Assembly (NCBI GenBank): GCA_029261435.1
Contig: JAJDBI010000271.1
Coordinates: 1-8,173 of the forward strand
Length of the DNA: 8,173 nucleotides
Origin: Nitrospinaceae bacterium
GTDB taxonomy: Bacteria; Nitrospinota; Nitrospinia; Nitrospinales; VA-1
Direction: 5' to 3'
The position numbers and the translations under genes are program-made. Numbering within the stretch: position 1 is the stretch's first letter; every line of letters starts with the position of its first letter. This document shows, piece after piece, positions 1 through 6,432 of the stretch. The notes below the pieces were generated by a model that had not been told where the DNA came from, searched no databases, and saw only the letters and a list, made by a program, of their open reading frames with translations.

Positions 1-1595
1 CTATTCACTCCCTCCTTTTTAAGCGTCCTCAAAAAGGAGTTAAAGACACCAGTGCTGTCGGCCAAACAAATGAAGAGAAAGTAATCTATCTCAGCAATAT
101 TGACTCGTTAAGTAAAGGCCTTCAGGAAAAACTCGCGGAAACTCTGAACGCCAACGGTTCATCACCGGATGATTCACATTTAGAACTGATGCCAATCCGG
201 ATTTTTGCATCGTCCACCAGAGATTTAGCTGCCCTATCCGAAAAAGGCCAGTTCCATCCTGCATTACTGGATGCCTTCAAAAGCTCCACCTTATTTGTTC
301 CACCTTTGCGCGATTATGCCGTGAGCATCCCGGCTATGGCAAAAGATTATCTGGCTGAAGCCCGAAAGACACAAAATACTTCTATCCCCGAAATAGGTGA
401 AGATGCCTTGGCAGCTCTATGCCGTTATTCCTGGCCCGAGAATATGAAAGAACTTAGAACGGTACTGAACAAATTGATTCTTACCAGTGCTAACCAGAAA
501 AAGATAACGGCTCAAGACCTGCCTTCAGAAATCTGGCAACCTAAAATAGAAATCAAAAATATCGATCAGGCCGGGTCCCTTCAGGAAGCAGAGCTGATTT
601 GGGAAAAGCACTTCATCATTCACCACCTCAAACGCAATAACTGGGATATCAAAGAAACCTGCAAAGCCCTGAGTACAGAAGAGAAACATCTCAAAGAAAA
701 AATAGAGCGACATTCTATCGAAATACCTGCTCCTGGAAAAGACAACAATGGATACCGACACCCCCAACGCACCCTCAAACGCAGTGTGGTGTTATGCGGT
801 AGCGGTTTGCATTCAGGGATTAAAACAGGATTGATTTTACAGCCCATGCCTCCGGGAAGTGGAATTATCTTTGGGGATATTTCCACAGGAAAGACTGTTC
901 CAGCCCGGCTGGAAAATGTCCTATCCACAGACTATGCCACCCGTTTGCAGAAAGGCAGAGCCTCTGTAGGAACCATAGAGCATATTATGGCAGTTCTTCA
1001 TATGTATAGAATTACCAACCTGCTCATAAAAATAGGAGATGAAGCACCCGTAATGGATGGTTCCGCAAAAGATTTTTGTGACCTGATAGAAGATGGCGAG
1101 TTTGAAGATCAGGATGGTTTTTATGAAGTAATCGTGATCGATAAAAGCTATACGTTTGGCAATATGGAGCAAGGCGGTCCTTATATTTCCATTGAACCCA
1201 GCGATAGTTTTAGCGTCAGCTACCACATGGACTACCCAGAACCTATTGGTATCCAAGACTACACTTTCGAGTTCAAAGGCGATGAAAGCTTTAAAAAAGA
1301 AATTGCCCCGGCAAGAACCTTTGGCTTTATGGAAGAGATGGCACAATTAACCAAGATGGGTTATGCCTCTGGAGGAAAACTTGACAACTTCATTCTGCTT
1401 GGCGATAAAAAAGTTTTGAATACCAAACTCCGATTTAAGGACGAATTCCCACGTCATAAAATTCTGGACATACTCGGGGATTTCTATTTATTGGGAAAAC
1501 CCATACGCGGCCGCATCAAAGCCTGTAAGTCAGGACATACTCAGAACATAGGGCTTCTTAAAAATATTCAGGAAAACCTGCTTCAGAAAAACTGA
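1..1595 (+). CDS. lpxC: Degenerate sigma-54-activator-like (AAA+/Fis HTH) region fused to UDP-3-O-acyl-N-acetylglucosamine deacetylase LpxC; 5' end outside window
   Basis: LpxC removes the acetyl group from UDP-3-O-acyl-GlcNAc in the cytoplasm, the committed step of lipid A synthesis. Numbering here is from the methionine codon at 189, but the frame is open back to position 3 and the upstream residues look like AAA+ sequence, so the gene starts outside the window. Nt 3 to about 555 match the C-terminal half of an NtrC-type AAA+ domain: Walker B-like VIYLSNID (81-104), a sensor I-like RIFASSTRDL, LFVPPLRD, and WPENMKEL (residues 82-89). A Fis-like helical region covers about 130-177. LpxC covers about 193-468: GSGLH (204-208), IEHI with E264 and zinc ligand H265, DGSA, ARTFGF, PRHKILDILGD with zinc ligands H423 and D427, and KSGH with H450. 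Their spacing matches E. coli LpxC. The catalytic domain looks fully active. The AAA+ part lacks its catalytic residues. No in-frame start codon lies near the LpxC boundary, so LpxC appears to be made only as the fusion. Confidence 0.93.
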   Translation, partial: IHSLLFKRPQKGVKDTSAVGQTNEEKVIYLSNIDSLSKGLQEKLAETLNANGSSPDDSHLELMPIRIFASSTRDLAALSEKGQFHPALLDAFKSSTLFVPPLRDYAVSIPAMAKDYLAEARKTQNTSIPEIGEDALAALCRYSWPENMKELRTVLNKLILTSANQKKITAQDLPSEIWQPKIEIKNIDQAGSLQEAELIWEKHFIIHHLKRNNWDIKETCKALSTEEKHLKEKIERHSIEIPAPGKDNNGYRHPQRTLKRSVVLCGSGLHSGIKTGLILQPMPPGSGIIFGDISTGKTVPARLENVLSTDYATRLQKGRASVGTIEHIMAVLHMYRITNLLIKIGDEAPVMDGSAKDFCDLIEDGEFEDQDGFYEVIVIDKSYTFGNMEQGGPYISIEPSDSFSVSYHMDYPEPIGIQDYTFEFKGDESFKKEIAPARTFGFMEEMAQLTKMGYASGGKLDNFILLGDKKVLNTKLRFKDEFPRHKILDILGDFYLLGKPIRGRIKACKSGHTQNIGLLKNIQENLLQKN

Positions 1596-1600
1596 GCACC

Positions 1601-2956
1601 TTATTGCTTGACTCCCGCCTGTTTAAGCTGTCGAACCACAGCATACCTGTCTAATTTAAGAGCAACTTTGAGGGCAGTCCACCCGTTTTTAGACACCGGC
1701 TTCGTACTCGCTCCCTTCTCCAGTAACAGTTGGATGATTCGAGTATGTCCCCCTGCCGCAGCGACCATAAGGGCCGTCCACCCTCTTTTACTACTTGCTT
1801 GAACATCAGCTCCATTATGAAGCAGGACTTCAACTGTGGATAAATGACCTCGTTCGGCCGCAACCATTAAGGATGTTGAGCCATTGGCAATCATGTCATC
1901 CTGCTTCGCCCCATGCTGGAGAAGGAGTTCGGCAACTTCTTCATGACCGCCAGCGGATGCGCTGATTAAAGAAGTCGCACCATTGCGACTTTTAGCATTT
2001 ATGTTTACTTGGTGTTTGATCAAAAGACGAACCATTTCAATTTCGCCCCGCTCGGCTGCAATCATAAGAGGCGTTGCTCCATTTTTACTGGCCCCGTTCA
2101 CGTCAGCATCAGCAGCGATCAATACACTGGCTGAAAGAATCCGCCCATATTTAGCAGCCCTCATTAAAGCAGTCCAACCTCTGGGACTTCGGGATTCCAC
2201 ACTCACTCCCAACTCAAGCAATACTCTTACGGCATCTACCAAATCACGTTCAACAGCAAGAAACAACAGATGGCCGCTAAAAGAGTTACGTGTTTTCAGA
2301 TCCGCTCCCCCTGCAACCAGAGCTCGAATAATATCCCCTCGGCCAGCCAGGGTTGCTAATAATATCGCTGTGGTTCCTTCCAGGTTTTGCGCATTCGGGT
2401 CTGCCCCACTTTGCAACAAAAAGTGAACTACTCCAGAGTGCTGTTCCAACGCGGCTATGATTAGTGGGGTAGCACCATCGTTCAGGCGGATATCAACCTC
2501 GGCACCCTGTTCGATCAAAAACTTGAGCGCCTGCAAATGTCCATATCTTGCCGCCTTGGAAAGAGGAGTCCAACCAAGCATGTTCTTTGCATTGACATCG
2601 ACTTTCCTGGCACTGAGCAGCTCCATACATCTAATATTATTCACAGTGGCACACAATAACAAAGCAGTATCATCATAGCGGTTCCGGGCGTTGACCTTCG
2701 CTCCTCTCTTTAACAATAGCTCCAGCAGAGAAGTATGACTCTGAGCCGCTGCAACGATCAAAGCCGTACTTCCTTTTTTGGTACGGGTTTCGATATCCGC
2801 GCCCAGCTCTAGTAAGGATTCCGCCTCTTTCAGGTCTCCGTGGATAACGGATTGCAAAAATGCATCGTTTACATCCGCAAATGCAGAAGCCACTCCCCCT
2901 GCCAGGAAAACCCAAAGAACGAATGAAACCAGTCTGAATAAATTGAAGTTTTTCAT
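1601..2956 (-). CDS. Exported ankyrin-repeat protein (about 13 repeats)
   Basis: The 451-residue product starts with a Sec-type signal peptide: MKNF, a hydrophobic core at about 9-24, and likely cleavage after A27 in ASAFA/DV. The rest is ankyrin array. A half-degenerate N-terminal unit (28-59) is followed by eleven 33-residue repeats in perfect register from residue 60 to 422, and a C-terminal cap (423-451). Most repeats show the consensus G-x-T-A/P-L-x-x-A-A, then the second helix ending L-L-x-x-G-A-x-V/I-N. The unit beginning SFSGHLL (about 225) is the least canonical. Ankyrin repeats bind proteins, and no catalytic domain is present, so a periplasmic or secreted binding or scaffold role is inferred and the partner is unknown. 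The gene is convergent with the lpxC fusion, with stops separated by 5 nt. No Shine-Dalgarno sequence is visible before the ATG, but the signal peptide supports this start. Similar proteins occur in free-living bacteria as well as in host-associated ones. Confidence 0.93.
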   Translation of the reverse strand: MKNFNLFRLVSFVLWVFLAGGVASAFADVNDAFLQSVIHGDLKEAESLLELGADIETRTKKGSTALIVAAAQSHTSLLELLLKRGAKVNARNRYDDTALLLCATVNNIRCMELLSARKVDVNAKNMLGWTPLSKAARYGHLQALKFLIEQGAEVDIRLNDGATPLIIAALEQHSGVVHFLLQSGADPNAQNLEGTTAILLATLAGRGDIIRALVAGGADLKTRNSFSGHLLFLAVERDLVDAVRVLLELGVSVESRSPRGWTALMRAAKYGRILSASVLIAADADVNGASKNGATPLMIAAERGEIEMVRLLIKHQVNINAKSRNGATSLISASAGGHEEVAELLLQHGAKQDDMIANGSTSLMVAAERGHLSTVEVLLHNGADVQASSKRGWTALMVAAAGGHTRIIQLLLEKGASTKPVSKNGWTALKVALKLDRYAVVRQLKQAGVKQ

Positions 2957-3063
2957 GAATCACAAAAATAACACAAATTTCCGCCAGACACCTCATGAGA
3001 TGAACAAGGTATCCACAGGTTGAACAATATATTTCAAAAAATATAAACAACTTATTGAAATAA

Positions 3064-3077
3064 AGGAAATATTTCCT
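3064..3077. promoter_or_regulatory. Perfect 14-bp palindrome, possible operator upstream of the ankyrin gene
   Basis: AGGAAATATTTCCT equals its own reverse complement. It lies about 108 nt upstream of the ankyrin start codon and overlaps the place of the weak -35 hexamer inferred for that gene. A dimeric repressor or activator site is possible. The sequence is AT-rich, so a chance palindrome cannot be excluded. Confidence 0.25.
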
Positions 3078-3127
3078 CAAAAAGATTCAATAACGGAATC
3101 AAGGGTAATAAAATTGGAAGGGAGTGA

Positions 3128-3174
3128 CAAAAAAAGAAATCCGCCCGCCTAGGAGGTAGAAAAGGCGGACGGAT
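3128..3174 (-). terminator. Rho-independent terminator of the GGDEF gene
   Basis: The arms 3139-3150 (ATCCGCCCGCCT) and 3163-3174 (AGGCGGACGGAT) pair over 12 bp with one G-U/A-C type mismatch, around a 12-nt loop. In the minus direction the GC-rich stem is followed directly by TTTC and seven T (plus 3129-3139), a classic intrinsic terminator. It lies about 94 nt beyond the GGDEF stop and upstream of the ankyrin gene, so it should separate the two minus-strand genes. Confidence 0.87.
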
Positions 3175-3177
3175 CGC

Positions 3178-3203
3178 AAAAAGGGGTGGAATATGAATTC
3201 CAC
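3178..3203 (-). terminator. Second stem-loop, possible auxiliary terminator
   Basis: Arms GTGGAAT (3186-3192) and ATTCCAC (3197-3203) pair perfectly over 7 bp with a 4-nt loop. On the minus strand the stem is followed by CCC and five T. It lies just ahead of the stronger terminator, so the pair may act in tandem. The C run between the stem and the T tract makes this one a weak terminator, and it may only be a 3'-end stabilising hairpin. Confidence 0.3.
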
Positions 3204-3267
3204 TATATAAGGTCACTTTCTACATTGAATTATTCCCGAAATAATCAGTTTTTTTCTATTTTTAGAT

Positions 3268-4707
3268 TTAAACCGGCTCCCTACCAAAAACAACTGTCCG
3301 ATTACGCCCTGTCCTTTTAGCCTCATAGAGTGCCTTATCGGCTTGGGAAATGAGATCGGAAAATTGTTTTCCCGGCTCGGCAAGCACGGTAGCTACGCCC
3401 AGGCTAATGGTAATATAGTTTCCACAGGTATTGTTCTCGTGTTCAAGCTTTAAAGTCATAATCTGCTGACGCAACTGTTCTGCAAGTTTGTATCCACCTT
3501 CTTTATCTGTCTCAGGGAGCGTTAAGACAAATTCCTCCCCCCCATACCTTGCCGCTAAATCAGAGGGCCTTTTCATAGAGTTTTTAATGACCTCCGCCAC
3601 TTCTTTCAGGCATGTATCTCCTTTTTGATGCCCATAAGTATCGTTATAAGATTTAAAACAATCCAAATCAATCATGACAACTGTGAAGGATTGCTTATCT
3701 CTCTGCGCTCGCTTCCATTCCTTTTCCGAATATTCATCAAAGAATCGTCGGTTGGCAATACCTGTCAATGCATCTATAGTGGATATTTTCTTGAGTTCAT
3801 CCACCATAACCATCAAGCGATGCTGAGTATTCAATAACTCTTCCTCTATCGCCTTGATCTCCATAATATTCCGGGCGATACATAGTGTTCCCAAAAAGGT
3901 TTTATCAACGTCACTTTTAAAAACCTCTTCATCCGGCACATTCCAAAGTCCAAAAGCATCCAGTAGCACAGGAATCGACCTGACCTCCCCATCCATAATA
4001 GTTTCTTTAATATTCACTTCCAGATTACTGGTCGACAATGGACCAACTGCCTGAGTAGCGACTTTAGAAATAAATCTCTTACTGTCTGGAGGCACATCAA
4101 TAAATTTATCAATTGAATGCCCTACTAATTCTGCCGGATCATAACCAAAGAACCGAATAGCAGGATTGATAAATTCGACTTTCTGATCCGGACCCAAACG
4201 AAATATGACATCCGACACCGTCTCGACAATAGTGCGGTACGATTTCTCACTGTCCGCCAGAGCCTGTTCAGCCACACTAACCTTTTTTTCAAAAGACCGT
4301 ACCTGAATGGCATTTTTTATACTACGGATCAGATTCTCCTCATTCAGCTTGCTCTTGGACAAGTAATCCGATGCCCCTTTCTTCATTACCTCTGTCGCCA
4401 ACTGTTCATTCCCCATACCTGTCAACAAAATCAGAGGCACATTATTTCCGTTCATTCCCCTTAATTCTTCCAAAACCTCCAGACCCGTTGCATCGGGCAG
4501 TCTATAATCAATCAGGACGCAATCGATGTTACTGGATTTCATTTTCGCTATCCCTGAAGAACTATCCGAAGCCTCATGAACTTTCGCATTAACACCCCCA
4601 CTATCAAGCAAGCGCTGAACATTCATTCGATCCTCCTCATCATCATCAATAACTAGAATATCCAGTTTGCCCGTCATGTTTTTCACCTCTATAGCCTTGT
4701 CATCCAT
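3268..4707 (-). CDS. Response regulator diguanylate cyclase (REC-PAS-GGDEF)
   Basis: This cytoplasmic signalling protein is predicted to make c-di-GMP from two GTP when its receiver domain is phosphorylated. REC spans about 15-135, with acidic pocket D21-D23, phosphoacceptor D67 in LIDYRLPD, T96 and K118. PAS spans about 155-282 (ETVSDVIFRL, FGYDPAELVG). A short helical linker (about 283-308) leads into GGDEF at about 309-478: DALTGIANRR, metal-binding D347 in MIDLDCFK, and the active-site loop GGEEF at 389-393. RPSD at 380-383, five residues before GGEEF, is a canonical RxxD inhibitory site, so product feedback is expected. No EAL or HD-GYP domain is present. No histidine kinase lies in this window, so its phosphodonor is unknown. 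The start is uncertain: M11 (ATG at 4677) has a better ribosome binding site than M1. Both give a complete REC domain. The gene is monocistronic here, ending in a strong terminator. Confidence 0.95.
   Translation of the reverse strand: MDDKAIEVKNMTGKLDILVIDDDEEDRMNVQRLLDSGGVNAKVHEASDSSSGIAKMKSSNIDCVLIDYRLPDATGLEVLEELRGMNGNNVPLILLTGMGNEQLATEVMKKGASDYLSKSKLNEENLIRSIKNAIQVRSFEKKVSVAEQALADSEKSYRTIVETVSDVIFRLGPDQKVEFINPAIRFFGYDPAELVGHSIDKFIDVPPDSKRFISKVATQAVGPLSTSNLEVNIKETIMDGEVRSIPVLLDAFGLWNVPDEEVFKSDVDKTFLGTLCIARNIMEIKAIEEELLNTQHRLMVMVDELKKISTIDALTGIANRRFFDEYSEKEWKRAQRDKQSFTVVMIDLDCFKSYNDTYGHQKGDTCLKEVAEVIKNSMKRPSDLAARYGGEEFVLTLPETDKEGGYKLAEQLRQQIMTLKLEHENNTCGNYITISLGVATVLAEPGKQFSDLISQADKALYEAKRTGRNRTVVFGREPV
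4684..4690 (-). promoter_or_regulatory. Ribosome binding site favouring the internal start (M11) of the GGDEF gene
   Basis: Minus-strand AGAGGTG lies 6 nt before the ATG at 4675-4677, an ideal Shine-Dalgarno and spacing. The upstream ATG at 4705-4707 has only GAGGA (4711-4715) 3 nt away, which is short. The M11 start would drop ten residues that are not part of the REC fold, giving a 469-residue protein. Confidence 0.5.
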
Positions 4708-5138
4708 AATTCCTCAGTTCAGAACCTGCACTACATTGCATTATAGATCAGATTGTCACTCTAATTGATAACACTATGGTCACAATTTCCCTACTTTTTT
4801 CATACACCTTACAGAATAACCACAATTGCTTGCTCTAACCCCAGAAAAGGCAGACTCCGCAGGCCCAACTAAAAGCAAAATCAACAATAAAAACATTATT
4901 TACAATATCTTACAGTCAAAAACATAGTCGGCTTCGATTTGCATCCCTACCAAGAGCTGCAAACAATCTGTAATATGCTTTACAATCCTTTCACACCATT
5001 GGGAGCCTTTATGTATGTGATTCAAGCACACTAGCTTCACCCACTAGTTATCGAAATCATTGATTTAAAACACTGTTTAATGATAAGCTCAAGAAAGTAT
5101 TAACACCCGTCCCCAACAAACCTTTGCTGCTTCTTTAA
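4708..5138. other. Divergent intergenic region between the GGDEF gene and purN
   Basis: This 431-nt stretch should contain both promoters of the divergent units. No credible gene, tRNA or strong structured RNA was seen. The only clear promoter-like element is TATAAT on the minus strand (4740-4745). For purN, a TATTAA hexamer at 5098-5103 would place a start about 30 nt before the ATG, but its -35 is poor. TTGATT (5060-5065) with TGATAA (5081-5086) has only 15 bp between. Small repeats are present: ATCATT/AATGAT arms (5056-5061, 5079-5084), CACTAG twice (5029-5034, 5042-5047) and TTTACAAT twice (4899, 4979). The 4860-4925 part is markedly AT-rich. Confidence 0.55.
4740..4745 (-). promoter_or_regulatory. 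Candidate -10 box of the GGDEF gene
   Basis: The minus strand reads TATAAT, a perfect sigma-70 -10 hexamer, giving a transcript start near 4733 and a leader of about 25 nt to M1 or 55 nt to M11. At 17 bp upstream the hexamer is TCAATT, a poor -35, and there is no TGn extension. An activator would probably be needed if this is a real promoter. Confidence 0.35.
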
Positions 5139-5756
5139 ATGGCACCCAATAAATTTAAACTCGCCGTCCTGGTTTCAGGACGAGGTTCAAACCTGCAGGC
5201 CATCATTGACAGTATTGAAAAAAATGACTTGCAGGCTGAAATCTCTCTGGTGGTCAGCAATGTGAAGGATGCCTACGCGCTTGAACGAGCACACAAACAT
5301 GGTCTTGAAAGACTTTTTCTGGACCCAAAATCTTATCCAGATCGCAACAGTTATGAACAGAGCCTGGTAGAAAAAATCCGATCAAAATCTGTTGACCTGA
5401 TTTGTCTGGCTGGCTACATGCGGATTTTGGGCAAACATTTTATCGAAGCTTTTTCAGATAGAATCATAAATATTCATCCATCATTACTTCCTGCTTTCCC
5501 CGGATTAAATGTGCAAAAGCGAGCCTTGGAACACGGAGCTCGCTTTTCAGGCTGCACGGTACATTATGTCAACGAAGAAGTAGACGGAGGAGCCATAATT
5601 TCACAAGCAGTGGTCCCTATTTTTGATGATGACGATGAGACTTCTCTTTCTAAAAGAATCCTTGTACAGGAGCACGTCATTTATCCCCAAGCCATTCGAC
5701 TGATCCTTGAAGGCAAACTAACGCTTTCTGGCCGAAGGGTCTTGCATAACAAATAG
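5139..5756 (+). CDS. purN: Phosphoribosylglycinamide formyltransferase (GAR transformylase)
   Basis: PurN transfers the formyl group of 10-formyl-THF to glycinamide ribonucleotide, the third step of purine synthesis, in the cytoplasm. The 205-residue length is normal. The N-terminal phosphate-binding stretch LVSGRGSNLQAIID (residues 11-24) and the core LAGYMRILG (90-98) are typical. The catalytic triad is present: N111 and H113 in IINIHPSLLP, and D149 in VDGGAII. The C-terminal TLSGRR matches the family. A TAA codon sits directly in front of the ATG, so translation cannot start earlier, yet no Shine-Dalgarno sequence is visible. The gene heads a rightward cluster, with lolA beginning 14 nt after its stop. 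It has no purine-pathway partner (such as purM) within the window, so its link to the envelope genes is probably co-transcription rather than shared function. Confidence 0.96.
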   Translation: MAPNKFKLAVLVSGRGSNLQAIIDSIEKNDLQAEISLVVSNVKDAYALERAHKHGLERLFLDPKSYPDRNSYEQSLVEKIRSKSVDLICLAGYMRILGKHFIEAFSDRIINIHPSLLPAFPGLNVQKRALEHGARFSGCTVHYVNEEVDGGAIISQAVVPIFDDDDETSLSKRILVQEHVIYPQAIRLILEGKLTLSGRRVLHNK

Positions 5757-5758
5757 AA

Positions 5759-5763
5759 AAGGA
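5759..5763 (+). promoter_or_regulatory. Ribosome binding site supporting the TTG start of lolA
   Basis: AAGGA lies 7 nt before TTG at 5771-5773. An in-frame TAA at 5747-5749 closes the frame upstream and no ATG lies before the mature protein, so this site decides the TTG start. It overlaps the sequence just after the purN stop, allowing translational coupling. Confidence 0.75.
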
Positions 5764-5770
5764 AACTTTC

Positions 5771-6427
5771 TTGAATTTTCTGCAAAAATTTATAGTTTTA
5801 TTTACCATCCTGATATTGCCGGCACACCTCTTTGCGGAGACCTCCGATCAACAAGCGTTGGATGCCATACAGAATCATTATGAAAAGATTTTAACTTTTG
5901 AAGCCGACTTCACCCAAAAGTCTTACGTTAAAATGATGAACGAAACCCAAGACGTCAAAGGCCGGGTGCAAATCAAAAAACCCGGGAAAATGCGGTGGGT
6001 CTATGGAGCACCAGACACTCAAATTCTTATCAGTAATGGGAAAATCATTTGGCTTTATGTTCCTGAAGAGGAGCAAGCCACCAAGGTGCCGGTTGAGAGC
6101 ATATACTCCTCAAACACTCCCGCTCTTTTTCTGGCTGGGAAGGGGAAGTTGACCCAGGCTTTCGACGTTGAAAGTGTGAGTCAGGAAGATAAAAAAATTC
6201 TTGTCACCCTCGTCCCCAAAAGTGCAGAGCAGGGCTTGGCAAGACTAGTGCTTCAGGGTGACAAGAAAAACTACCAAATTACTGGATCGACCGTGTATGA
6301 TAAATTAGGAAACAAAACAGAAATTCGTTTTAGCCGGATTCAGGTTAACCATGAAATCCTGGAAGAGCAATTCCAACTCAAGACTCCACCCGGTGTGGAG
6401 ATTTTGGATTACACACAAACCCCTTAA
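5771..6427 (+). CDS. lolA: Outer-membrane lipoprotein carrier LolA-type periplasmic chaperone
   Basis: LolA takes lipoproteins released by the LolCDE ABC transporter and carries them across the periplasm to the outer membrane. The 218-residue product has a signal peptide (hydrophobic FIVLFTILILPAH, likely cut after LFA near residue 22). The mature part follows the LolA fold: an opening helix, the ADFTQ motif near residue 45 (FEADFTQKSY), the strand pair GRVQIKKPGKMRWVY (about 64-78), ILISNGKIIWLYVP, and the late repeat of strands ending in KTPPGVEIL. E. coli LolA is slightly shorter (about 200 residues). The start codon is TTG. The gene lies between purN (14 nt upstream) and rseP (5 nt downstream), consistent with one transcript. 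No LolB, LolC, LolD or LolE is in the window. Many non-gammaproteobacteria lack a clear LolB, and LolA is then assumed to deliver to another receptor. Confidence 0.93.
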   Translation: MNFLQKFIVLFTILILPAHLFAETSDQQALDAIQNHYEKILTFEADFTQKSYVKMMNETQDVKGRVQIKKPGKMRWVYGAPDTQILISNGKIIWLYVPEEEQATKVPVESIYSSNTPALFLAGKGKLTQAFDVESVSQEDKKILVTLVPKSAEQGLARLVLQGDKKNYQITGSTVYDKLGNKTEIRFSRIQVNHEILEEQFQLKTPPGVEILDYTQTP

Positions 6428-6432
6428 ATCAC

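Larger units (their letters stand above)
2957..3267. other. Intergenic region between the ankyrin gene and the GGDEF gene
   Basis: This 311-nt gap holds no credible gene. It carries the terminator of the GGDEF gene (3128-3174), a second stem-loop (3186-3203), an AT-rich stretch where the ankyrin promoter should lie, and a 14-bp palindrome (3064-3077). On the minus strand a TATATT hexamer (plus 3040-3045) could be the ankyrin -10 element, paired 17 bp away with a poor -35 (TTCCTT). This promoter call is weak. Confidence 0.6.

Noticed and set aside
189..191. ATG at 189 as the true start of the first gene
   Set aside because: There is no Shine-Dalgarno, the frame is open to the window edge, and the 62 upstream codons match the Walker B region of NtrC-type AAA+ domains.
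748..800. ATG at 748 as a separate LpxC start
   Set aside because: It is in a different frame from the LpxC core and reads through unrelated residues. The LpxC frame continues unbroken from upstream.
1835..1843. Exact DnaA-box-like TGTGGATAA, and a one-mismatch copy near 3009-3017
   Set aside because: The boxes are isolated, the first lies inside the ankyrin coding region, and there is no cluster, AT-rich unwinding region or replication gene nearby. No origin is supported.
2673..3080. Minus-strand ORF of 135 codons overlapping the ankyrin start, and the other long overlapping frames
   Set aside because: They lie opposite or out of frame with well-supported genes and show no recognisable domain or ribosome binding site. 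They are shadows of the real coding frames.
3229..3256. Plus-strand hairpin ATTATT/AATAAT followed by seven T, like a terminator
   Set aside because: The stem is only 6 bp of A-T pairs and no plus-strand gene precedes it. The T run belongs to the AT-rich tail after the GGDEF stop.
4975..5034. Short plus-strand ORF of 19 codons ahead of purN, considered as a leader peptide
   Set aside because: It has no Shine-Dalgarno, no run of regulatory codons and no attenuator hairpin after it, and it is short enough to be chance.
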